Shown here piece after piece: positions 34,227-42,171 of a stretch of 64,000 bases of DNA. The notes beneath the pieces are model-generated. The model did not search any database, was not told where the DNA came from, and saw nothing but the letters and a program-made list of their open reading frames with translations. The translations under genes were made by a program, and so were the position numbers. This DNA is from Alteromonas gilva (GTDB taxonomy: Bacteria > Pseudomonadota > Gammaproteobacteria > Enterobacterales > Alteromonadaceae), in NCBI RefSeq assembly GCF_028595265.1, contig NZ_JAQQXP010000001.1:1922001-1986000 (forward strand), written 5' to 3'. Position 1 is the stretch's first letter. Each line of letters opens with the position of its first letter.

Positions 34227-35084
34227 ATGTTGAAGTGGCAGGTTGTGTTGTTATGGCTGTTGGCCGGGGGGTGTTTAACCGGGGTCAATGCAGCGGAGAT
34301 CCCCGTTTCCCTCGATAACGGAGAGTATCAGGTTCCTGCAGTTGTAAACGTACCTGTGGCCGCGTTGCCGATGCCGGCCGTGGTGTTACTGCACGGGACT
34401 GCTTCGCACAAAGATGAAGTGGGTGATTTGTATAAACGCCTGGCGGCGGCGCTGGCAAGTGCTGGTATTGCATCGGTACGCATCGACTTTGCCGGTACCG
34501 GTGACAGTGCAGTGAGCTATAAGCACTATACCCTCAACAGCGCGGTGCGCGATGCCCGCGTGGCGCTTAATTACATCCGCAATCATAACAGCGTCGATGC
34601 CTCACGAATCGGCGTGGTAGGCTTTAGTCAGGGTGGGCTTATTGCGCAGTTACTTATTGCCGACGCGCCGTCGATACAGTCGTTTGTGGCCTGGTCGTCG
34701 GTGGCAAATGATGGTGTCGGTGCGTTTTCGCCGCTGTTTGAGCAACACTATGCTACCGCTAAACAACAAGGCTATGCTACTCAGCAATACAGCTGGCGTG
34801 CGCCACTGGATATTAGCATCGATTGGTTTGAGCAAATAAAACAACAACGGGGGTTAAGTGGCATGGCTGACTATAAAGGCGCGTTACTGGCCATTGCCGG
34901 GAGTGCCGATGAGGTGGTCGACCCACAGGCAGCCCTGCGACTGATTAAAGCCAGCAGCGCAAGCCCGGCGCAGGCAGTCATTATAAAAGGTGCCAGCCAT
35001 ATCTTTAATGTGCTGAGTACCAATGCAGCCGAGGATGAACAGTTGCTCACCCTCACCGAGCAATGGTTTACTCAAACGTTGTAG
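34227..35084 (+). CDS. Exported alpha/beta hydrolase
   Basis: The ATG at 34227 follows AGGGG and starts a signal peptide (about residues 1-23, ending VNAA), giving 285 residues; a TTG at 34206 is unlikely. The alpha/beta-hydrolase elements are visible: LPAVVLLHG-type oxyanion strand (AVVLLHGTASHKDE), nucleophile elbow VVGFSQGG (Ser near 140), an acid in AGSADEVVDPQ and His in KGASHIF. It resembles the S9/dienelactone hydrolase-like esterases and probably cleaves an ester or peptide in the periplasm. It is divergent from the FecA-like receptor, which could mean processing of a siderophore-like ester; this is speculative. Confidence 0.8.
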   Translation: MLKWQVVLLWLLAGGCLTGVNAAEIPVSLDNGEYQVPAVVNVPVAALPMPAVVLLHGTASHKDEVGDLYKRLAAALASAGIASVRIDFAGTGDSAVSYKHYTLNSAVRDARVALNYIRNHNSVDASRIGVVGFSQGGLIAQLLIADAPSIQSFVAWSSVANDGVGAFSPLFEQHYATAKQQGYATQQYSWRAPLDISIDWFEQIKQQRGLSGMADYKGALLAIAGSADEVVDPQAALRLIKASSASPAQAVIIKGASHIFNVLSTNAAEDEQLLTLTEQWFTQTL

Positions 35085-35093
35085 CATTTAAGC

Positions 35094-35573
35094 TTATACC
35101 TTGGTTTTCATAACACGGGCTTTTTGACGTTCCCAGTCACGGTCTTTAATGCTGTCGCGTTTGTCGTGCGCCTGCTTACCTTTAGCCAGGTATATTTCGA
35201 GCTTAACCCAACACTTTTTCCAGTACATTGCGGTAGCGACTATTGAGTATCCCTGACGGTCGCGCGCGCCAATTAGGCGGTCCACTTCGCGTTTATTGAG
35301 CAGTAACTTGCGGGCCCGCTCGGGCTCACAAATAACATGGGTAGACGCTTGTGTTAGCGGCGTTATGCGGGCACCAACCAGGTACGCTTCACCATTTTGA
35401 ATGATCACGTAGTTATCGGTGATATTCACTTTACCCTGACGAATACTCTTAATTTCCCAGCCTTGCAGTGCAATGCCGGCTTCGAGTTTGTCTTCGAGGT
35501 GGTAATCGTGACGCGCCTTTTTGTTGAGCGCAATTGTCCCGCTGGATGCTTGATTGGATTTATTTTTTTTCAT
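35094..35573 (-). CDS. smpB: SsrA-binding protein SmpB
   Basis: The 159-residue protein has standard SmpB length and features: the Lys-rich N-terminus, [32 protein letters not shown], the central beta barrel ([25 protein letters not shown]) and the basic C-terminal tail ([26 protein letters not shown]) that enters the ribosomal mRNA channel. It binds tmRNA and delivers it to stalled ribosomes. It is divergent from ratA, as in E. coli. The tmRNA gene lies 4.5 kb away, with three unrelated genes in between. The ribosome site is weak. Confidence 0.97.
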   Translation of the reverse strand: MKKNKSNQASSGTIALNKKARHDYHLEDKLEAGIALQGWEIKSIRQGKVNITDNYVIIQNGEAYLVGARITPLTQASTHVICEPERARKLLLNKREVDRLIGARDRQGYSIVATAMYWKKCWVKLEIYLAKGKQAHDKRDSIKDRDWERQKARVMKTKV

Positions 35574-35737
35574 AGCCGCTATTATACTGATTGCGCAGTG
35601 GTTGTCTTGCTTTTCGTGGTGGCGTAATAAAAAAATTTCTGCGTATAAACCGAAAATCCACTGGTGCTTTTTGTGCTGTGCGGTTGGGTATTTTTTTATG
35701 GTAGACTTGCACTATTGTGTCAGAGTTAATAAAAAGT

Positions 35738-36169
35738 ATGCCAAAAATACAACGTAGTGCGCTCGTCGCATATAGCGCAAAGTCTATGTTCGATCTGGTC
35801 AATGATGTTGAATCTTATTCTGAGTTTCTGCCTGGTTGTGCCGACAGTAAAGTAGTCAGTCATCAGGGAAACGCGATGCAAGCAGCACTATTGGTGTCAA
35901 AAGCAGGTATTAAACAATGGTTTACTACCGAGAATATTCTTGAGCCAACACATCGTATTAACATGAGTTTAGTGGATGGGCCGTTTAAGCAGTTGAGCGG
36001 GGGCTGGACCTTTGCCGAATTGTCTGACAATGCCTGTAAAATTGAGCTCAGTTTACAGTTTGAATTTAAAAGTAAAATGATAGAACTTGCGTTTGGCCGG
36101 GTATTTAACAGCCTGGCTGCCAGTATGGTGAACGCATTTACTCAACGGGCCAAAGTGGTGTATGCGTAA
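35738..36169 (+). CDS. ratA: RatA-type START-like protein
   Basis: ATG 35738 gives 143 residues starting MPKIQRSALVAYSAKSMFDLVNDVESYSEFLPGC, the characteristic beginning of the RatA/COQ10 family; a GTG at 35717 is an alternative. The fold is a helix-grip START domain (AHRIN-type central strands and long C-terminal helix). In E. coli RatA was described as a ribosome-association toxin; COQ10 homologues bind ubiquinone. It overlaps rnfH (TAATG), preserving the conserved ratA-rnfH operon divergent from smpB. Confidence 0.92.
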   Translation: MPKIQRSALVAYSAKSMFDLVNDVESYSEFLPGCADSKVVSHQGNAMQAALLVSKAGIKQWFTTENILEPTHRINMSLVDGPFKQLSGGWTFAELSDNACKIELSLQFEFKSKMIELAFGRVFNSLAASMVNAFTQRAKVVYA

Positions 36170-36525
36170 TGGATAACCCCATCAATGTAGAAGTGGCTTA
36201 TGCAACGCCTGAAAAGCAATCACTTATCGAACTCACCGTGCCGGCCGGGAGTACCGCTGAGCAGGCCATTATGGCGTCGGGCGTTATCGACATTCACCCT
36301 GAAATTGATTTAACTGATGCGAAAGTCGGCATTTGGAACCGGGTGTGCAAGCCATCTACCGAAGTCCAGGAGGGGGATCGTATTGAGGTATACCGTCCGT
36401 TAATTGCCGATCCCAAAGAGGTGCGCAAGCGTCGCGCCGAAAAAGCCAAGCAAGAAGGCCGCGCCGATAAAGTCACCGGTGGTCGCCCCAATCAACCCAA
36501 AGGCAGTTCCCCAAAGTCGGTTTAA
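36169..36525 (+). CDS. rnfH: RnfH-family ubiquitin-like protein
   Basis: The 118-residue protein shows the beta-grasp RnfH/RatB pattern: INVEVAYATPEKQSLIELTVPAGSTAEQAIMASG, VGIWNRVCKPSTEVQEGDRIEVYRPL. E. coli RnfH has about 96 residues; this one carries an extra basic C-terminal tail rich in Lys, Arg and Gly (about residues 85-118). Its start overlaps the ratA stop. In many relatives bamE follows; here a convergent MarR gene comes next. The biochemical role of RnfH remains unclear. Confidence 0.92.
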   Translation: MDNPINVEVAYATPEKQSLIELTVPAGSTAEQAIMASGVIDIHPEIDLTDAKVGIWNRVCKPSTEVQEGDRIEVYRPLIADPKEVRKRRAEKAKQEGRADKVTGGRPNQPKGSSPKSV

Positions 36526-36553
36526 CCGGTGTGGCGCAGGCGGCGCTTTGCTG

Positions 36554-37033
36554 TTATTCGTTGCGTTCGGTGAGTGTTCCTACAGCCAGAACGGGTGAGG
36601 CATCGATTGATTCAGCATCCATCATCCGTGCGATGCGCTGCATGGTAGCTATCATCTGGCTTTGCTCCCACTCGGCCAGCTGACCAAAGCGTTCAACAAA
36701 ATGTTCCTGCAATGGTCGTGGCGCCGTGGCAACGGCTTTTTCACCGCTGTCAGTCAGGTATACCCCGACTTTGCGCTTATCTTTGGTGCTTCGAATGCGA
36801 TGCGCTAAATCGCGTGCTTCGAGACGGTCAAGAATATTGGTGATGGTTGCCGGACTCAAATTAATATTGTCGGCAATTTCTTTTACCATGATGCCGGGTT
36901 TATCAGCAATGTTCTGCAATACCATAAGCTGTGGGCCGGTGATGCCCACATCTTTACTTAATTGCTTGCTACGTAGATCGACTGCGCGAATAACCCGACG
37001 CAATGCCACTAGTAGTTCTTCTTCTTTACGCAT
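36554..37033 (-). CDS. MarR-family transcriptional regulator linked to a BCCT transporter
   Basis: ATG 37033 with a GGAGT site gives 159 residues. The winged helix-turn-helix is clear: LMVLQNIADKPGIMVKEIADNINLSPATITNILDRLEARDLAHRIRSTKDKRKVGVYLTDSG (about residues 45-105). It follows the BCCT transporter gene by about 23 bases in the same direction, so the two probably form one operon. MarR relatives of this sort control osmolyte uptake or ectoine genes in other bacteria. Autoregulation of the operon is likely but no operator was recognised. Confidence 0.88.
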   Translation of the reverse strand: MRKEEELLVALRRVIRAVDLRSKQLSKDVGITGPQLMVLQNIADKPGIMVKEIADNINLSPATITNILDRLEARDLAHRIRSTKDKRKVGVYLTDSGEKAVATAPRPLQEHFVERFGQLAEWEQSQMIATMQRIARMMDAESIDASPVLAVGTLTERNE

Positions 37034-37056
37034 TAAAAATAGTACTCCAGTCTGCA

Positions 37057-39048
37057 TTAATTTAATAAATGCAAGAAATGTAGATGTTTCTGGAAATGGT
37101 CTAACACATCATTTATGACGCCATCTTTCGACCAGCCCATCAAGTCGTAGTCTTGTCCGCCTTCAGACAAATGAACCTGGGCGCGATAGTAAGTCTGTTC
37201 TTCATGCGTGTCTACCGCTTCGTCATCGAGTAAATGTGGATCAGGCTGTTGTGTGGGCGTCAGGTACACGCCGTAAATAAAATCGTTCTCTCCGTTCAGC
37301 ACAACGGTTAGTTCTACATGGGTCTTACTCGATACCAGTGAAGCGTTATAATTACGCCCGGTAAATTCCTTACAGACTTCATGCAATGCCGGGTAAATGA
37401 CTCGTAGCATATACCCTGATACTTTGTTCTCGTCAGGATAGGTCACGATTTCGGCCAGCCGTTCTTTCCATGGTTTGTCGTGATCCACTACGGCGGTTTG
37501 GGTGGCGGTAATCTGCAAACTGTCACGTTTGTGTTTTTCAATTCTTAACGATTTCATTAAGCCATACATGGCGATCAACAGGATAACTGAAAATGGTAAA
37601 GCCGCCACAATGGTCATGGTTTGCAGCGCACTTAAGCCGCCGGCATAGAGCAATATCGCCGCAACGAGTCCCACCGCAACAGCCCAGTACACGCGCTGCC
37701 AGATAGGGGTGTCATTGCGCCCGTGGGAGCACAACATATCCACGACCATGGCACCTGAGTCGCAGGAGGTCACAAAGAAGATAATCACCATCAGCAGCGC
37801 TATCATGCTAATAATGCTGCTTAAGGGGAAATTCTCCAAAAATACGAATAAGGCTACCGAGGTATCTTCTTTAACCATATTCGCCAACATGTCGAAGCCT
37901 TCGGTGAAGACCATGTCGATTGCCGAATTACCAAAGATAGTCATCCAGAACAGCGTGAAAGCGGTAGGGATTAACAATACACCTAATACAAATTCGCGCA
38001 GGGTTCGGCCAAAAGAAATGCGGGCAATAAATAAGCCTACAAACGGAGCCCAGGCAAGCCACCAACCCCAGTAAAAAATAGTCCAGCCGCCGATCCAGTC
38101 GGTTTTTTGATAGGCAAACAGGTTAAAGGTATTTCGCACAATATCACTCAGATAAGCGCCGGTATTTTGCAGGTAAGCCTGCAATAAAAATACCGTCGGG
38201 CCAAGCACCAGTACAAACCCCAGTAGCACGATCGCCATCACCATGTTGGTTTCAGATAAACGGCGAATGCCTTTATCGAGTCCGGTCATGACCGACACAA
38301 TCGCCATGCTAACGACCAACGCCATTAATACTATTTGCGTCATGGTGGTATTCGGGATTGCGAATAAGTAACTCAGTCCAGCATTTATTTGACTCGCCCC
38401 GAGGCCAAGGGAGGTCGAAATACCAAATATGGTTGCCGTGACAGCTAAAACATCTACCACGTCTCCCTGCCAGCCATAAATTTTATCGCCGATAAGTGGG
38501 TAGAGCGTTGAGCGCAGCGTGAGAGGCAGTTGATGGCGAAAGGCGTAATAACCCAATACTAATGCCACCACCGCATAAATAGCCCAGGCGTGCAGCCCCC
38601 AGTGAAAAAACGTCATTTTCATGGCTTCGCGGACCGCTTCTACGGTGTTAGCGTCTGCCGTAGGCGGCGTCATAAAGTGCATAAGCGGTTCGGCTACGCC
38701 AAAGAACATCAAGCCTATTCCCATTCCGGCTGCAAACAACATAGAAAGCCAGGTAAGAATCGAAAATTCGGGTTTCGCATGATCAGGACCAAGACGAATG
38801 TCGCCATAGTCAGAAAAGCCAATGTAAATAACGAACAGCAAAATCACTGCAACGGTTAAAACATAAAACCAGCTGAAATTATCAACCACACTTGCTTGCA
38901 TATCTGAAAACAAGGATTCAGCGGTTCCCGGCATTATTACGGCAAACAGCAGCAATATAATAATCGCCGCAGAAGCAGACAAAAATACCGGCTTATTTAA
39001 CTTGGCTTGCGCGGCAACGGTGTTTTCAGGCGTATTCGAATGGCTCAA
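37057..39048 (-). CDS. BCCT-family transporter, BetT-like
   Basis: The 663-residue protein is a secondary transporter of the betaine/choline/carnitine family, with about twelve membrane helices and the signature GWWLAWAPFVGLFIARISFGRTLREF. A C-terminal cytosolic extension of about 150 residues (from RIEKHKRDSLQ onward) matches the BetT arrangement (E. coli BetT has 677 residues) and serves osmosensing in that protein. It starts with TTG, preceded by AGGA six bases upstream. It likely imports choline or glycine betaine for osmoprotection. No bet oxidation genes are in the window. A MarR gene follows. Confidence 0.92.
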   Translation of the reverse strand: MSHSNTPENTVAAQAKLNKPVFLSASAAIIILLLFAVIMPGTAESLFSDMQASVVDNFSWFYVLTVAVILLFVIYIGFSDYGDIRLGPDHAKPEFSILTWLSMLFAAGMGIGLMFFGVAEPLMHFMTPPTADANTVEAVREAMKMTFFHWGLHAWAIYAVVALVLGYYAFRHQLPLTLRSTLYPLIGDKIYGWQGDVVDVLAVTATIFGISTSLGLGASQINAGLSYLFAIPNTTMTQIVLMALVVSMAIVSVMTGLDKGIRRLSETNMVMAIVLLGFVLVLGPTVFLLQAYLQNTGAYLSDIVRNTFNLFAYQKTDWIGGWTIFYWGWWLAWAPFVGLFIARISFGRTLREFVLGVLLIPTAFTLFWMTIFGNSAIDMVFTEGFDMLANMVKEDTSVALFVFLENFPLSSIISMIALLMVIIFFVTSCDSGAMVVDMLCSHGRNDTPIWQRVYWAVAVGLVAAILLYAGGLSALQTMTIVAALPFSVILLIAMYGLMKSLRIEKHKRDSLQITATQTAVVDHDKPWKERLAEIVTYPDENKVSGYMLRVIYPALHEVCKEFTGRNYNASLVSSKTHVELTVVLNGENDFIYGVYLTPTQQPDPHLLDDEAVDTHEEQTYYRAQVHLSEGGQDYDLMGWSKDGVINDVLDHFQKHLHFLHLLN

Positions 39049-39243
39049 ATTAATTCCTAATATCGTTATGTGTATGTCTGGACCTGAGTAGAATATACAA
39101 CAAATCAGCGCGGCAAAAAACTGTCTGTCGAATAATTAGTGTATTGTGTATTTTGTGATCCTGTTGTTGTTGATTTTCGTAGAGTAATCTCGATCTGGCA
39201 CAAAACTGTGTCCCGCATAATAGTTAGTGCAGAAATATAATTT

Positions 39244-39271
39244 TTGTTCTGTTAAACTTTAAAAAGAACAA
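39244..39271. promoter_or_regulatory. Inverted repeat upstream of the 39.3 kb TonB receptor gene
   Basis: TTGTTCT (39244-39250) and AGAACAA (39265-39271) are perfect inverted 7-mers separated by 14 bases, about 60 bases before the receptor start. It may be a regulator-binding site; none is identified. Confidence 0.3.
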
Positions 39272-39327
39272 TATAGATTAATAAAAATTATTACAGCTCA
39301 CTTCAAATCAAATAGGATCTTAGATCT

Positions 39328-42039
39328 ATGAGAAAAACACACTTAAGTTGTGCAGTCATTGCTGCTTTGGCATCGAACGGCGCGTTAGCGCAATCGAGCG
39401 AATCAAAAGCGACAATTGAGACCATCGAAGTAACTGCTACTAAACGTACCGAGTCTATCCAGTCTGTCCCGGTGGCTGTGTCAGCGTTAAGCGGCAGTGC
39501 CCTTGAAAACATGGGCATCGACAACTTCCAGGACTACGTTGAGTTTTTGCCCAACGTGGTATTCCAGGGAACTGGCCCAGGCCAGAATGAAATATATATC
39601 CGTGGTGCAGCAACCACACAATCAAGCATTACGCTGTCTTCTGTACAGGCCTTGCAACCGTCTGTCGCGTTTTATCTTGATGAAATGCCTGTTTCTATGG
39701 CGGGTCGTAACCTTGACGTTTACGCTACCGACGTGGAGCGTGTTGAGGTATTGCCGGGACCACAGGGCACGCTGTTTGGTGCCAGTTCTCAGGCCGGTAC
39801 CGTACGTCTAATTACCAAAAAGCCTGATCACGCCGGGTTTGCAGCTGGTTTCGATACCAGCATCTCAACCACCAAAGGTGGTGATATGAGCAACTCGGTT
39901 GAAGCTTATATTAATATTGCACCAACCGATAATTTGGCCTTCCGCGTAGTAGCTTACAACGATAAGCAAGGCGGCTGGATTGATAACATCGAAAACGATC
40001 CTAATAACGGTGGTTATATTGGCAGTGCAGTAGTTATCGACCGTATTTCTGGCGGTGCCTTACAAGGGCAGGGTATAGACCCGGTCGCCATGGATAACCA
40101 ACGCGTAACTAATGGCTTAACACGCAGTGAAGCACGCGTAGTCTCTCCACGTAACAGCCAGCACGTTGAAGACAACTTTAACGATGCAGTGTATTCCGGT
40201 GCGCGTTTTGGCCTGTCTTATATCATCAACAACCAGTGGGATTTGTTGCTGCAACATACCGCGCAAACGCTGGATACCGAAGGTGTATTTGCTTACGACC
40301 CAACAGTGGCAGGTGAGAGCTCAGCAATACGTTTTCAGGCAGATGAGAACTCAGACGAGTTTGGTTTAACTACCTGGACCCTCAACGGTAGTCTGGACAT
40401 GCTCGATGTGGTGTATACGGGTGGTTACCTGGATCGCGAAATCGATACCCTGACAGATTATACCGGCTACACCAACGGCGGACTTTTCTCTGCTTATTAC
40501 GTTTGTACCCACTATGAGACGCCGGATAACCCCAATGACGCGCGGTGTCTGGACCCTACCAAATATTATAAAGAAGACACTACCAGTACCCGTTTAACCC
40601 ACGAGCTGCGTATCGATACCACCATGGATACCGCATGGCGCTTAACTGCAGGTGTGTTCTATGATGAACAGGAAGTGGCTTCTGTAGGTCAGTTTAAGAT
40701 AGCCAGCCCGGAAATTTTTGAAAACCTGGCAAGTTCGTGGAACGCGCTGGCAGGTGATAAAGGCATTAACAGTGACGGCGGTCCTTTCTCGCCGGAAATC
40801 AGCTTTGTTAACGATATTACCCATACCATTGAGCAGATTGCTGTATTTGGTCAGCTGGAATACGACTTAACCGATAGCTTAACTGCCAGCTTTGGTGCGC
40901 GTTGGTATCAGATTGATGATATCTACCGCGGCGCAACCTCTACCCGTGACGTCACCAGCCGTCTTGAAGCCTACGGTCAGGGCGTAATGGATCCGTCTGT
41001 GTATGATGGCTTTAACCTGGATGGCCAGGGCGTTGTCGATGCCATTCAAAATGGTCAGCTGGATATCAGCCTGCTCGATGATGACGGCGTACTGACCGTT
41101 GATGACACCATTCTTAAGTTTGGCCTCGACTGGACAGTGAGCGATGACGTGCTGTTGTTTGCCAACTACTCAGAAGGTTTCCGTCCGCCGGTAACAAACC
41201 GTTTAGGTGGTGATGCCGCGGCCAATCAGTCTGGTGCCTTTGAAGGTTTCCGTATTCCGGTATATTCCACCACGGATACCCTGGATAACTACGAAATTGG
41301 TATGAAGGGTGATTTCCTGGATGGCATCGTACGGATCAACGCAACCGGTTACTACTCAGAAATCTCTGACTTACAAACTTCGCGCTTTGACCCCACAAAC
41401 ATCAGCTTCTTAGTATTTACCGATAACGTCGGTGATGCCGAAGTCAAAGGTATTGATGCGGATATTACCTGGCTGGCCACCGATGATCTGGTAGTGAATG
41501 CAGCATTCAGTGTACTTGATACCGAATTGGTCAGTATTAACCCAGAGCTGGAAGGTATTGCACCGGGCGTTGGTAGCAGATTGCCTTACTCTGCAGAGTT
41601 CTCAGGTAACGTAAATGCGCGTTATTACTTTGAGCTTGACGGCGGTCGTCAGGGCTTTGTGAATGCGTCAGTGTCTTACACCGGCGACCGTTTAGCCGGC
41701 ATGGTCATGGACGCTTACGTAATGGAAGATGCTACGCAGTTAATCTACGGCGCGGGCTCTGGTCTTAAAATCGAAGACGAAGCAGCCGTGTTTGATGGTA
41801 TAGGGTATACAGACGCTAACGGCAATGCATTCCGCGGTGGACGCTATGTGCAGGAAAGTTATCTGATCAGTAATATATCCGTGGGTATGTCAGACGATAG
41901 CTGGAAAGCAGAGCTGTTCATCGACAACGTGTTCGACGAGTCAGCCATTCTGAATATCGATACCCAGCAGTTTACGCCTAAGGTTGTTACCAACCGTCCG
42001 CGTACTGTAGGTGTTCGCTTCTCGTTTGATTACTATTAA
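39328..42039 (+). CDS. TonB-dependent receptor, ligand unknown
   Basis: The 903-residue receptor has a signal peptide (about 1-21, ending ALAQ), a TonB-box-like ETIEVTATKR (about 31-40), and a plug with LPNVVFQGTGPGQNEIYIRGAATT, DVERVEVLPGPQGTLFGASSQAGTVRLITKKP. The barrel ends in the aromatic VGVRFSFDYY. It differs in sequence from the other three receptors here and resembles the sphingomonad/alteromonad group that imports varied organic compounds. An AGGATC ribosome site precedes ATG. The BCCT gene diverges upstream. No enzyme gene is adjacent to point to a ligand. Confidence 0.9.
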   Translation: MRKTHLSCAVIAALASNGALAQSSESKATIETIEVTATKRTESIQSVPVAVSALSGSALENMGIDNFQDYVEFLPNVVFQGTGPGQNEIYIRGAATTQSSITLSSVQALQPSVAFYLDEMPVSMAGRNLDVYATDVERVEVLPGPQGTLFGASSQAGTVRLITKKPDHAGFAAGFDTSISTTKGGDMSNSVEAYINIAPTDNLAFRVVAYNDKQGGWIDNIENDPNNGGYIGSAVVIDRISGGALQGQGIDPVAMDNQRVTNGLTRSEARVVSPRNSQHVEDNFNDAVYSGARFGLSYIINNQWDLLLQHTAQTLDTEGVFAYDPTVAGESSAIRFQADENSDEFGLTTWTLNGSLDMLDVVYTGGYLDREIDTLTDYTGYTNGGLFSAYYVCTHYETPDNPNDARCLDPTKYYKEDTTSTRLTHELRIDTTMDTAWRLTAGVFYDEQEVASVGQFKIASPEIFENLASSWNALAGDKGINSDGGPFSPEISFVNDITHTIEQIAVFGQLEYDLTDSLTASFGARWYQIDDIYRGATSTRDVTSRLEAYGQGVMDPSVYDGFNLDGQGVVDAIQNGQLDISLLDDDGVLTVDDTILKFGLDWTVSDDVLLFANYSEGFRPPVTNRLGGDAAANQSGAFEGFRIPVYSTTDTLDNYEIGMKGDFLDGIVRINATGYYSEISDLQTSRFDPTNISFLVFTDNVGDAEVKGIDADITWLATDDLVVNAAFSVLDTELVSINPELEGIAPGVGSRLPYSAEFSGNVNARYYFELDGGRQGFVNASVSYTGDRLAGMVMDAYVMEDATQLIYGAGSGLKIEDEAAVFDGIGYTDANGNAFRGGRYVQESYLISNISVGMSDDSWKAELFIDNVFDESAILNIDTQQFTPKVVTNRPRTVGVRFSFDYY

Positions 42040-42086
42040 TAACGAGGCTATTCACGCTTAGTTGTTAAATGAGTAAGCAATCAGAT

Positions 42087-42116
42087 AAAACGGCAGGCTT
42101 CGGCCTGCCGTTTTTT
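42087..42116. terminator. Strong terminator after the TonB receptor
   Basis: An 8-bp GC-rich stem (CGGCAGGC/GCCTGCCG) closed by a TTCG tetraloop is flanked by A4 and T6, suitable for both strands. Confidence 0.85.
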
Positions 42117-42171
42117 GTGGTAATTTGGGCATAATGTTTTTAAAAACGTCACATAACAACGATACAAAACT

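Noticed and set aside
40642..40824. Frames on the opposite strand inside TonB receptor and RND genes
   Set aside because: They follow the codon structure of the real gene on the other strand and show no family resemblance or start signals.
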